From positions 1 to 41,286 of the forward strand of contig CAJVYM010000009.1 of the NCBI GenBank assembly GCA_913009415.1: DNA of 41,286 nucleotides, written 5' to 3'. The DNA comes from an uncultured bacterium. GTDB taxonomy: Bacteria > Bipolaricaulota > Bipolaricaulia > UBA7950 > UBA9294. How positions within the stretch are numbered: the stretch's first letter is position 1; every line of letters begins with the position of its first letter. Made by a program: the position numbers and the translations under genes. The notes below the pieces were generated by a model that saw nothing but the letters and a program-made list of their open reading frames with translations, ran no database searches and was not told where the DNA came from. Shown piece after piece: positions 1 to 7,195 of this stretch.

Positions 1-141
1 TTCCTCTCTCCTCTTCTCCCCTTTCTCTTTTTCTTTTTTTCTTCTTTTCTTTTTTTCTTTTTTTTTTTTTTTTTTCAAGCAGAAGACGGCATACGAGATA
101 TATCAGTGTGACTGGAGTTCAGACGTGTGCTCTTCCGATCT
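1..141 (+). other. Non-genomic sequencing adapter plus T-rich read-through tract
   Basis: Bases 76-99 are the Illumina P7 flow-cell sequence, 100-107 (ATATCAGT) an 8-nt index in adapter orientation, and 108-141 the TruSeq read-2 primer site ending in CTCTTCCGATCT. Bases 1-75 are an almost pure T/C tract of the kind produced when a read runs past the adapter end, seen here in reverse complement. This is recognised directly from the known adapter sequence. The biological sequence therefore starts at about 142, and any ORF reaching into this part is artefactual. Confidence 0.97.
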
Positions 142-335
142 AGCCATCAGCTATCAGCAGTCAGCCGTCAGCTATCAGCTATCAGCTATCAGCCGTCAGC
201 CATCAGCTATCAGCTTGAAGAAACGGCAACGAGAAGCTATCAGCTATCAGCCGTCAGCCATCAGCTATCAGCTATCAGCTATCAGCTTGAAGAAACGGCA
301 ACGAGAAGCTATCAGCTATCAGCCATCAGCTAGAA
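142..335. repeat. Heptamer tandem array (TATCAGC-type) with a 72-bp higher-order unit
   Basis: The stretch is built from 7-nt units TATCAGC, CGTCAGC and CATCAGC in mixed order. A non-heptamer insert (GCTTGAAGAAACGGCAAC) starts at 213 and again at 285, so a 72-bp unit is itself duplicated. Length variants of such arrays arise by replication slippage. The array abuts the adapter, so its true length is unknown. No gene is supported here; the apparent Ser/Gln/Leu-rich reading frames are translations of the repeat. Confidence 0.85.
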
Positions 336-453
336 CGAAAGGCTGAAGCAGTACGCTCGTTCTTTCAACTTCATAGCGGACATTTCATGTCTCCTCATCT
401 CCGTGCCTCTCGCCCTTTCCCTTCCTGCCCCCTTCTCGTACCATCAACCAACA
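336..453. other. Intergenic gap upstream of the ABC-F gene
   Basis: Contains a short inverted repeat (AGAACGA at about 332-338 with TCGTTCT at about 357-363) and a C/T-rich stretch reminiscent of the degenerate dispersed repeats in other gaps of the window. I see no convincing promoter and no Shine-Dalgarno sequence directly before the ABC-F start. Confidence 0.4.
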
Positions 454-2343
454 ATGTCCCTTTTGCAGATAGATAAACTGACAAAATCATTCGGAGGCCA
501 GACCCTGTTCGCACCGTTCTCCGTGGCAATCGCCCGTGGAGAGAAGATTGCCCTCGTCGGCGACAACGGTGTCGGTAAATCCACGCTCCTATCGATCATT
601 GCCGGCGCGGAGAAGGCTTCTGGAGGGACGATCCATCACTCGGCCGACCTGCGTATCGGTTACCTGCCACAGGTTGCGCGCCTGGAACAAGGGAAAACGC
701 TCGCCGAAGCGATGCTCTTGCCATTCGCCGATCTTATCAGCATGGAACAGGAGTTGCGTGTTCTGGAAGAGAAGATGGCGTCAAGCAGCGATCCGCAAGT
801 GCTCCACCGCTATGACGACCTGCTGCATGCGTTTTCTAGAAATGGAGGATACGAGATCGAAGCGCGCATCCGCTCCGTGCTTGTGGGGGTAGGATTTGCT
901 ACAAGCGAATTTGATAAACAAGTTTCTCTGTTATCAGGCGGGGAGGAGGCACGCGCCGCCTTGGCGCGAGTGTTGTCACAGAGCGTCGACCTCCTCATGC
1001 TGGACGAGCCGACAAACCACCTCGATTTTGCCGCCCTCGATTGGCTGGAAGAAGAGCTTCTCGACTTCCCTGGCGCGCTCCTCGTTGTCTCTCACGACAG
1101 GCACCTACTTGATCAGGTCACCAACCGAACGTGGGAGATCGTCTTCGGCGAGATCAACACCTACCGCGGGGGCTACACCGCCTCTCGCGTGCAGCGCGAT
1201 GCGCAGATCGCCCGGCGGCATGATCTTTACGAGGAGCAGCAGGCGACCGTTGCCCGCTACAAGGACTTCATCCACCGGCATCACGCCGGCCAGAAACACC
1301 GTCAGGCCAAGGATCGCGAGAGGAAGCTCGCCCATCTGGAGGAGCAGCTCGTCGAGCGCCCACGCACGGCGCGGCAGATCTCGCTTCAAATCCTACGGGG
1401 GACGGCGAGCGGGAAGAAAGTGCTCACGCTGAGCAATCTGCGGATCGGATACGATTCTGTGCTCTTCTCCTGCCCCAATCTGGTGGTCGATCGAGGCGAG
1501 AGAATCGTGATCATCGGGGAGAACGGTTGCGGGAAGACATCGCTGCTGAAGACGATCACCGGCGATCTTCCGCCATTCCATGGAAGTGCCGCGCTTGGCC
1601 ACGGGGTGAGACCGGTCGTTTACACACAGAAGCAGGAGGGGCTACACGGAAGTGAAACTGTGATCGATATGATCCTTTCGCGCTCCAACCTCACCATCGG
1701 TCAGGCGCGCGGTCTTCTTGGTCGGTTCCTCTTCTCCGGCGACGACGTGATGAATCGTTTGCGTGACCTCTCGGGCGGCGAGAGGAGCCGCGTAGCGCTG
1801 GCGATCCTCTCACTGGTGGAGGGAAACCTCCTGCTGTTGGACGAGCCGACAAATCACCTCGACCTGCGCAGCCAGGAGATCCTCGAGAAGGCCCTTCTCG
1901 AATACGCGGGGACGATCATCCTCGTCTCCCACGATCGCGCACTGTTAGAGGCCGTAGCAACACAGGTGTGGCAGATAGGGGGAGGGAAGCTGCGCGTGTT
2001 CAGGTACGGATTTAGCGAGTACCGCCGCCGCCGTGCTCTCATCTCATCGACACAGGCCGTGAATCCTTCAAAGCAAAAGCAACCCAAATCTGCTTTACCA
2101 AAGCCAAAGGAAGACCGATACCAGCAGAAAAAACGCCAAGAGGCCCTCGCTGAAGTCGAGAAAAGGATTGAGATTGCAGAGGAAAAGCTTTCAGAAATTG
2201 AGAAGCTACTCGTGATCGCAAGTGAGGAAGCAAATAGCGAGAAAATCGCCGAGCTTGGGCGCCAGCACAGCGCTCTGGCGCGTGAGATCGAGGATCAGAT
2301 GCAGGCATGGGAAGAGACCGCTGGAGATAGCCCACGCAGTTGA
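454..2343 (+). CDS. ABC-F family ATP-binding protein (Uup/YdiF/EttA type)
   Basis: Soluble tandem ATPase of the ABC-F family; members act on the ribosome (translation factors or antibiotic target protection) rather than in membrane transport. With the start at 454 (MSLLQIDKL) it has 629 residues. Domain 1 has Walker A GDNGVGKST (36-44), signature LSGGEEAR and Walker B LLMLDEPTNHLD. The ABC-F linker follows, then domain 2 with Walker A GENGCGKTS, signature LSGGERSR and Walker B LLLLDEPTNHLD. A charged C-terminal coiled coil resembles the Uup/YdiF tail. No transmembrane segment is present. The frame is open 17 codons further upstream (403), but that extension (MPLALSLPAPF...) is not conserved-looking. 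No Shine-Dalgarno precedes 454, so the transcript may be leaderless or weakly initiated. The subfamily is not resolved. Confidence 0.93.
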   Translation: MSLLQIDKLTKSFGGQTLFAPFSVAIARGEKIALVGDNGVGKSTLLSIIAGAEKASGGTIHHSADLRIGYLPQVARLEQGKTLAEAMLLPFADLISMEQELRVLEEKMASSSDPQVLHRYDDLLHAFSRNGGYEIEARIRSVLVGVGFATSEFDKQVSLLSGGEEARAALARVLSQSVDLLMLDEPTNHLDFAALDWLEEELLDFPGALLVVSHDRHLLDQVTNRTWEIVFGEINTYRGGYTASRVQRDAQIARRHDLYEEQQATVARYKDFIHRHHAGQKHRQAKDRERKLAHLEEQLVERPRTARQISLQILRGTASGKKVLTLSNLRIGYDSVLFSCPNLVVDRGERIVIIGENGCGKTSLLKTITGDLPPFHGSAALGHGVRPVVYTQKQEGLHGSETVIDMILSRSNLTIGQARGLLGRFLFSGDDVMNRLRDLSGGERSRVALAILSLVEGNLLLLDEPTNHLDLRSQEILEKALLEYAGTIILVSHDRALLEAVATQVWQIGGGKLRVFRYGFSEYRRRRALISSTQAVNPSKQKQPKSALPKPKEDRYQQKKRQEALAEVEKRIEIAEEKLSEIEKLLVIASEEANSEKIAELGRQHSALAREIEDQMQAWEETAGDSPRS

Positions 2344-2374
2344 CGAGCATCTTCCATCTTGCTAGACTCCTGCC

Positions 2375-3778
2375 ATGTTCACGAATAGCAGACAGATAAA
2401 CGCAAGTCGCCAAACTCAGGTAGCCTTCCTCTTCCTTCTGCTGCTGCTTCTTTTAGGCACACTTGCCTTTGCACAAGTAGGTACGACATTGCACGTGCAG
2501 ACGGATTCGTCGATCCAAGCGGCGATCGATCACGCCCCTGCCGGGTCAACAATTGAGCTTTCGCAAGGCACGTGGCAAGAAGACCTGCGGATCGACAAGT
2601 CACTTGTCATCCGCGGAACTGGCGTGGGAGAGACAATCATCACAGGAAAAGCGGATGGCTATCCGGTGATCTGGATCGCGCCACCGGGATTACAGACCGT
2701 GTCGGTGACAATCTCCGGGGTGACAATCTCCGCTGCGAACAGCGACTGCGCGGATGCCTCTCAGGGCAAGTGCGCCGATGGAATACTGGCACAAGGGCGT
2801 GCCACCATCGTCGTCAACGACGCAAGCTTCACCGATAACTACGCTGGGATCTGGCTGCGCTCGTCCGCCAGTGCCACAATTGATCGCACCACATTGCTAG
2901 ATAATACCTACGGTATCGTCATCGCCGAGCAGGCACAGGCGAAAGTCAACAATTGCACGATCTCCAGTAGCACGAAGGACGGGATGATAATCGCTGATTC
3001 CGCACGGGTGAAGCTCAGCGGCAACAGTATTATCGGCAACAAACGCATGGGGATAAGCGTCGATGTGCCTCCCTGCTACAAAACGACGCGCAGCTTCAGC
3101 GGATTGATCATTGGAGGGAACAACACCATCCCGGGACCATCAACGGATCAAGGAAACAGGGGCGCTTTCTGCCCGCCAGCTCTCAGCCTCCTTTCATCGC
3201 GAGACGGAGGATTCTATCCCACGGAAGCGACCAAAAGGATGCTGTCTCGCCTCCCCACGCTCCCTCCGATGGAGGGAAATGCGGACGCTCCGGTGACGAT
3301 CATCGAGTTCACTGACTTTACGTGTCCCTATTGCAACAAATTCGTCACCGAGACACTCCCCAAGATTGAAGCCGCCTACATCGATACAGGAAAGGTGAGG
3401 CTCTACTTCCTTCCATTCCCGGTGCATGGAGTGACAGCCTATCGGGCTGCCGAAGCCGGATTCTGTGCGCAAGAACAAGGGGTATTCTGGAGATTTGAGC
3501 GCCTGCTGTTCACCCAATACCACATCCGTCGGACTAGCGCGGTAACGCCCGCTGGCCTCACCGCCATCGCCGTGTCAGCCGGTGCTGATCGCGGGCAGTT
3601 CCTGAAGTCTCTCCTATCAGGAAAGTACGCGGCGGCTGTCAAAGAGTCGGTGGCATTGGGCAGGAACCTCGGAGTGGGCGGCACACCGACGTTCTTCATA
3701 AATGGTCGCGAGATCCCCGGTGCCGCGCCTTACAAGGCCTTTGAGCAGATAATCGAGGCAGATCTGGCCCAGAAATAG
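2375..3778 (+). CDS. Secreted parallel beta-helix / DsbA-like thioredoxin fusion protein
   Basis: A 467-aa exported protein of two unrelated modules. A signal peptide (hydrophobic core at about 17-32, ending ALAFAQ-like) is followed at about 40-250 by repeats typical of right-handed parallel beta-helices of the NosD/pectate-lyase-like type (runs such as TIDRTTLLDNTYGIVI and KVNNCTISSS). From about 295 to the end lies a thioredoxin-fold domain of the DsbA/BdbD type. It carries the active site C317-P-Y-C320 after FTDFT and the cis-Pro loop GGTPTFFING near 435. It should act outside the cytoplasmic membrane in thiol-disulphide exchange, with the beta-helix perhaps binding glycan or surface polymer (inference). 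The reading frame is continuous across the junction. It lies 31 bp after the ABC-F gene and ends just upstream of the aromatic leader promoter. Confidence 0.85.
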   Translation: MFTNSRQINASRQTQVAFLFLLLLLLLGTLAFAQVGTTLHVQTDSSIQAAIDHAPAGSTIELSQGTWQEDLRIDKSLVIRGTGVGETIITGKADGYPVIWIAPPGLQTVSVTISGVTISAANSDCADASQGKCADGILAQGRATIVVNDASFTDNYAGIWLRSSASATIDRTTLLDNTYGIVIAEQAQAKVNNCTISSSTKDGMIIADSARVKLSGNSIIGNKRMGISVDVPPCYKTTRSFSGLIIGGNNTIPGPSTDQGNRGAFCPPALSLLSSRDGGFYPTEATKRMLSRLPTLPPMEGNADAPVTIIEFTDFTCPYCNKFVTETLPKIEAAYIDTGKVRLYFLPFPVHGVTAYRAAEAGFCAQEQGVFWRFERLLFTQYHIRRTSAVTPAGLTAIAVSAGADRGQFLKSLLSGKYAAAVKESVALGRNLGVGGTPTFFINGREIPGAAPYKAFEQIIEADLAQK

Positions 3779-3829
3779 GGCCATTCCCAACTCCATCACC
3801 CAGTTGATGGTAGATAGAACACTCCGCCA

Positions 3830-3858
3830 TTGACAGAGGAGGTGATTATCCCTATACT
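3830..3858 (+). promoter_or_regulatory. Sigma70-type promoter of the aromatic supercluster
   Basis: A perfect -35 TTGACA (3830-3835), a 17-bp spacer and a -10 TATACT (3853-3858) predict a transcription start near 3865. That is only about 3 nt before the leader peptide ATG at 3868, so the leader mRNA would be essentially leaderless. A Shine-Dalgarno-like AGGAGGTGAT (3837-3846) falls inside the spacer and would not be transcribed. Confidence 0.8.
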
Positions 3859-3867
3859 GGGATTAAC

Positions 3868-3969
3868 ATGCTAGAAGCTAACGGGCAGTTGACCTTGATC
3901 GTTCGAAGTGACTCCCCCAGCTTCTATTGGTACTACTACTTTAAGACTGGCTTTCCTCTGCGCACCTAG
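3868..3969 (+). CDS. Aromatic leader peptide (Phe/Tyr/Trp-sensing, 33 aa)
   Basis: A 33-codon ORF, ATG 3868 to TAG 3967-3969, immediately after the predicted transcription start. Residues 19-25, encoded at 3922-3942, read Phe-Tyr-Trp-Tyr-Tyr-Tyr-Phe: seven consecutive aromatic codons covering all three aromatic amino acids. The rest of the peptide is unremarkable. Its position between a consensus promoter and an intrinsic terminator in front of aroH-pheA-DAHP synthase matches classic pheA/trp leader attenuation: ribosome stalling at scarce aromatic aminoacyl-tRNA would change folding of the downstream RNA. A stall on the aromatic run would cover the 5' arm (3946-3957) of the following inverted repeat. 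The peptide itself is presumably non-functional. This is read directly from the sequence; the regulatory role is inferred. Confidence 0.85.
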   Translation: MLEANGQLTLIVRSDSPSFYWYYYFKTGFPLRT

Positions 3970-4003
3970 TTGTAACTAGGTAGCAGGTTTCAGGAAAGCC
4001 AGT
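3946..4003 (+). promoter_or_regulatory. Attenuator stem: 12-bp inverted repeat with nested hairpin
   Basis: ACTGGCTTTCCT (3946-3957) pairs perfectly with AGGAAAGCCAGT (3992-4003). Nested inside is a 7-bp hairpin ACCTAGT (3964-3970) / ACTAGGT (3975-3981) with loop TGTA; it contains the leader stop codon. The outer 5' arm begins four nucleotides after the last codon of the aromatic run, so a stalled ribosome would mask it and release the 3' arm. I did not find a clean antiterminator partner. One weak option is pairing of AGGAAAG..CCA (3992-4001) with TGGTCTTTTTT in the terminator 3' side. Confidence 0.75.
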
Positions 4004-4008
4004 GTGAC

Positions 4009-4038
4009 GACTACAGGCATTGCCTGTGGTCTTTTTTT
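4009..4038 (+). terminator. Intrinsic terminator (attenuator) upstream of aroH
   Basis: The stem GACTACAGGC (4009-4018) / GCCTGTGGTC (4022-4031) has one G-U pair and a 3-nt ATT loop. It is followed directly by seven T (4032-4038). It lies between the aromatic leader peptide and aroH, so it acts as an attenuator rather than an operon end. Confidence 0.9.
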
Positions 4039-4079
4039 GGATCGGTGAAAACCGCGACCCTAAGAGGAGGATCCGTAGA

Positions 4080-4457
4080 ATGAGATGTTTGGGAGTGCGA
4101 GGGGCGACGAGCGTCACTGACAACACCCGAGAGTCGATCATCGCTGCCACCAGAGAGGTCTTGGAGGAAATCGTAGCGAAAAACGACCTATCAATCGATG
4201 ATGTGGCAAGTGTGATCTTTACCGCCACCTCCGATCTTGACGCTGCTCATCCGGCTAACGCAGCGCGGGAGCTGGGGTGGATCAATACCCCGCTCCTCTG
4301 CATGCAGGAGATGTTCGTCGTTGGGGGACTGCCGCGCTGCGTGCGCGTCCTCATCCTGTGGAACAGCGAAAGGCAAGCTGATCAAGTGCATCACGTCTAC
4401 CTAGGAGAGGCACGTAGCCTGCGCCCAGACCTACTGAAAGGAGAAAACGATGACTGA
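4080..4457 (+). CDS. aroH: Chorismate mutase, AroH type
   Basis: Monofunctional chorismate mutase of the Bacillus subtilis AroH fold; it converts chorismate to prephenate, the branch point to Phe and Tyr, in the cytoplasm. The 125-aa product matches the family in length. Family hallmarks are the N-terminal VRGATSV with Arg7, the central SDLDAAHPANAARELGW, the CMQEM motif, and the C-terminal RHVYLGEA-like segment (here HHVYLGEARSLRPDL). The start at 4080 is chosen because GAGGAGGAT lies 8-10 nt upstream; an in-frame ATG at 4020 lies inside the attenuator terminator and is rejected. It is the first structural gene after the attenuator and overlaps pheA by 8 nt. Confidence 0.93.
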   Translation: MRCLGVRGATSVTDNTRESIIAATREVLEEIVAKNDLSIDDVASVIFTATSDLDAAHPANAARELGWINTPLLCMQEMFVVGGLPRCVRVLILWNSERQADQVHHVYLGEARSLRPDLLKGENDD

Positions 4458-5328
4458 GGTGATGTTCCAAGGAATTGCCGGGGCATATTCGGAAGAGGCG
4501 ATTCGTCAGTTCTTCGGTCCGCAAGTAACAAGCGTGCCCAGCGCAAGCTTCGCGAAGATGTTCGCAGCAGTGGAGGCGGGGGAGGCTAAGTACGCCATGC
4601 TCCCCATGGAGAACTCCATCGCCGGGACGGTCAATCAGTCGTACGAGCTGTTGATGGAACACGACCTGCGCATCTATGGAGAAGTGATCTTGCGCGTGGA
4701 ACACATGCTGCTCGCCCCTCCGGGCACGTCCCTTTCCGATATAAGGATGGTTCGCTCACACCCACAGGCATTGGCCCAGTGCCAGCGATACATCGCCGGA
4801 AAAGGTCTCACCCCCGAAACAGCAATCGATACGGCGGTGAGCGCTCGCGACCTGGGACAGTCTCCTGAAAGAGGGGTGGCCGTCATCGCTAGCCGGTTGG
4901 CAGGCGAGCTGTACGGGCTCGATATCCTGGCTAACAACATCGAAGACTTCCAGTTCAACTACACCCGCTTCTTCGTCCTGTCACTGGAGGAGGCCGTGCG
5001 CGCACAACGTTCCAAGACCTCGCTCGTCTTCACCACCCCCCATCAACCTGGGGCACTGTACGCGTGCATCGGGGAGCTGAGCAGGCGGGGGATCAACCTC
5101 ACCAAGTTAGAGTCGCGCCCCCGCCTCAACCGACCGTGGCAGTACCTGTTCTATCTGGATTTCGATGGCCACTACAAGGATCCGGATTGCGAGGCAGCGA
5201 TCCTCGGGCTGTTGCACCGCTCCTCGTTCGTCAAGCTGCTCGGATCGTACCCCGCAGCGACAACCCCGGTCCCCCAGGAAACCGCGGCCCCCACAGATAA
5301 CCCAATAAATCAGGAGGCATCTCAATGA
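4450..5328 (+). CDS. pheA: Prephenate dehydratase with ACT domain
   Basis: Converts prephenate to phenylpyruvate, the committed Phe step. The 292-aa protein has the periplasmic-binding-protein-like PDT domain at about 1-180 with the catalytic T172-R173-F174 motif. A C-terminal ACT domain follows at about 190-270 with ESRP (221-224), the motif for allosteric Phe binding. There is no N-terminal chorismate mutase domain, consistent with a separate aroH next door. The tail after about 272 is a Pro/Thr/Ala-rich extension. The start is at 4450 with AAAGGAG upstream; the 3' end overlaps the DAHP synthase start by 4 nt (ATGA). Confidence 0.95.
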   Translation: MTEVMFQGIAGAYSEEAIRQFFGPQVTSVPSASFAKMFAAVEAGEAKYAMLPMENSIAGTVNQSYELLMEHDLRIYGEVILRVEHMLLAPPGTSLSDIRMVRSHPQALAQCQRYIAGKGLTPETAIDTAVSARDLGQSPERGVAVIASRLAGELYGLDILANNIEDFQFNYTRFFVLSLEEAVRAQRSKTSLVFTTPHQPGALYACIGELSRRGINLTKLESRPRLNRPWQYLFYLDFDGHYKDPDCEAAILGLLHRSSFVKLLGSYPAATTPVPQETAAPTDNPINQEASQ

Positions 5329-6338
5329 TGATCGTGATGAAACAAGGAGCAACGACTGCTCAGGTGGCGAACGTCACCGCCCGCATCGAGCAGATGGGGT
5401 GTCAAGCGCACCTGTCGCGTGGAGAGGAGAGGACGATCATCGGGATCATCGGCAACGGCCGTCCGATCGATCAGGAGAAGTTGGTGCAGATGGACGGAGT
5501 GGAGCGCGCAGTCCCCATCTTGAAGCCTTTCAAGAGGGCAAGCAGGGAGTTTCATCCCCAAGACACGCTGGTCTCGGTGAACGGTGTCGTGATCGGTGGA
5601 CCGAAGCTGGTGGTGATGGCCGGGCCGTGCGCGGTGGAGAGCGTGGAACAGATGCTGGAGGCGGCACAAGCAGTGAAGGAAGCGGGAGGGACCATCTTAC
5701 GAGGAGGGGCGTTCAAACCGCGTACCTCACCCTACAGCTTCCAGGGACTGGGAGTGGAAGGGCTGCGTATCCTGGGTCAGGTACGCTCCGAGGTCGGCCT
5801 GCCGGTAGTCACCGAAGTGATGGATCCGGAACTGGTCCCCCTGGTGAGCACATATGCCGATATCCTCCAGATCGGGGCGCGCAACATGCAGAACTTCGCG
5901 CTTCTCCACGCCGTGGGGGAAGCACAGCGGCCAGTCCTCCTGAAACGAGGGATGATGTCCACCATCGAGGAGCTGCTGATGGCAGCAGAGTACATCCTCT
6001 CACACGGAAACGATCGCGTCATCCTGTGCGAGCGAGGGATCCGGACCTTCGAAACATACACCCGCAACACGATCGATATCAATGCCGTCCCCTCGCTCAA
6101 GCAGCTCACTCACCTACCGGTGATCGTCGATCCGAGCCACGGGACGGGAAAATGGGAGTTAGTGGAGCCGGTCTCCCGTGCCGCCATTGCCGCGGGAGCG
6201 GACGGGCTGATCATCGAAGTCCATCCGCACCCCGAAGAGGCGCTGTCCGACGGTGCTCAATCCCTCAGACCGGAGCGATTCGCCGCTCTCATGGAACACC
6301 TGCGCCCAATCGCCGCAGCTGTGGGGAGAGAGTTATGA
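5325..6338 (+). CDS. aroF: 3-Deoxy-7-phosphoheptulonate (DAHP) synthase, type I-beta with ferredoxin-like domain
   Basis: Condenses PEP and erythrose-4-phosphate, the entry step of the shikimate pathway. The 337 residues comprise an N-terminal ferredoxin-like (ACT-like) regulatory domain at about 1-70 ([13 protein letters not shown]...) as in the Thermotoga enzyme, which senses Tyr/Phe. The TIM-barrel catalytic domain follows, with AGPCAVES and metal-ligand Cys102, [15 protein letters not shown], and [10 protein letters not shown] near the C-terminus. The length is typical for the I-beta class. It overlaps pheA and tyrA by 4 nt each. The symbol aroF is used loosely; aroG or aroA(G) are also used for this class. 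Confidence 0.95.
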   Translation: MMIVMKQGATTAQVANVTARIEQMGCQAHLSRGEERTIIGIIGNGRPIDQEKLVQMDGVERAVPILKPFKRASREFHPQDTLVSVNGVVIGGPKLVVMAGPCAVESVEQMLEAAQAVKEAGGTILRGGAFKPRTSPYSFQGLGVEGLRILGQVRSEVGLPVVTEVMDPELVPLVSTYADILQIGARNMQNFALLHAVGEAQRPVLLKRGMMSTIEELLMAAEYILSHGNDRVILCERGIRTFETYTRNTIDINAVPSLKQLTHLPVIVDPSHGTGKWELVEPVSRAAIAAGADGLIIEVHPHPEEALSDGAQSLRPERFAALMEHLRPIAAAVGREL

Positions 6339-7195
6339 CCCGGCTTGCTGATGCGCGCGTAGTCATCGTCGGTCTCGGGCTGATGGGGGGATCGCTTTCC
6401 GGAGCGCTGCGCGGACGATGTGCAAGGGTCACCGGCGTGGCACGTCGGGAAGAAACCATCGAGAGCGCTCTTTCACGTGGGCTGATCGACGATGGCACAA
6501 CTGACCTCGTAAGCGTAGTCGACGGGGCGAAGATTGTAGTATTAGCAACACCAGTGAGGACAATCATGAGGCAGATCGAAGAAATCGGCCCCCTCCTCTC
6601 ACCTGGCTGCTTGCTGATGGACATCGGAAGCACCAAAGCGCAGATCGCCAAGCAAATGGAGCACCTCCCCGCGAGTGTGGAGCCGTTGGGTGGCCATCCC
6701 ATGTGCGGGCGAGAAGTGGCGGGGATCGCAGCGGCTGAGGCGACTCTCTATCGTGGATGTACGTTCATCCTCACCCCGCTTGCGCGTACCTCCCCGGATG
6801 CACTTGCACTCGGGGAATCTCTGGTGCAAGCGGTTGGGGCTCATCCGCTAGTCCTCAAGCCAAACCAACAGGACCGATTGGCAGCGACGATAAGCCATCT
6901 ACCGTATCTCCTTGCCTGCGCCTTGGTGAACACAGCCGACGTTCTTACGTCGAGCGACCCGGCGGCGTGGGAGATCATCGCCGGCGGTTTCCGTGATACA
7001 ACCCGCATAGCGGGAAGCGACGTGACGATGATGCTCGACATCCTGCTCACCAACCGCGAGGAGGTCCTGGAGGCGCTCAACACCTACCGGGCACACGTGC
7101 GAAGGTTGGCTCAGCTAATCGCTTCGGGAGAGGAGAAGGACCTGCGTCAAGCTTTGACAACGATCCGCAAGTTGCGCAGGGAGATGTACCCGTGA
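6335..7195 (+). CDS. tyrA: Prephenate (or arogenate) dehydrogenase
   Basis: NAD(P)-dependent oxidative decarboxylase giving 4-hydroxyphenylpyruvate (or Tyr from arogenate). 286 aa. The Rossmann motif VGLGLMGGS (12-20) starts the N-terminal nucleotide domain. The family segment GGHPMCG, with His121, contributes to the active site. A helical dimerisation domain follows. No ACT domain is visible, so any Tyr feedback would rest on DAHP synthase and the attenuator. The start at 6335 overlaps the previous stop in ATGA; the frame stays open far upstream, but that part is a shadow of the DAHP synthase gene. Substrate (prephenate versus arogenate) and cofactor preference cannot be told from sequence alone. 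Confidence 0.92.
   Translation: MTRLADARVVIVGLGLMGGSLSGALRGRCARVTGVARREETIESALSRGLIDDGTTDLVSVVDGAKIVVLATPVRTIMRQIEEIGPLLSPGCLLMDIGSTKAQIAKQMEHLPASVEPLGGHPMCGREVAGIAAAEATLYRGCTFILTPLARTSPDALALGESLVQAVGAHPLVLKPNQQDRLAATISHLPYLLACALVNTADVLTSSDPAAWEIIAGGFRDTTRIAGSDVTMMLDILLTNREEVLEALNTYRAHVRRLAQLIASGEEKDLRQALTTIRKLRREMYP

Noticed and set aside
142-335. CRISPR array
   Set aside because: Units are 7 nt with no unique spacers; the 72-bp superunit occurs only about twice and is itself made of heptamers.
125-346. Two overlapping plus-strand frames rich in Ser, Gln, Leu and Ile
   Set aside because: They begin inside the Illumina adapter and are otherwise translations of the heptamer repeat array.
3837-3846. 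AGGAGGTGAT as ribosome binding site for the aromatic leader peptide
   Set aside because: It is 21 nt from the ATG, too far, and lies between the -35 and -10 boxes, so it is probably not transcribed.
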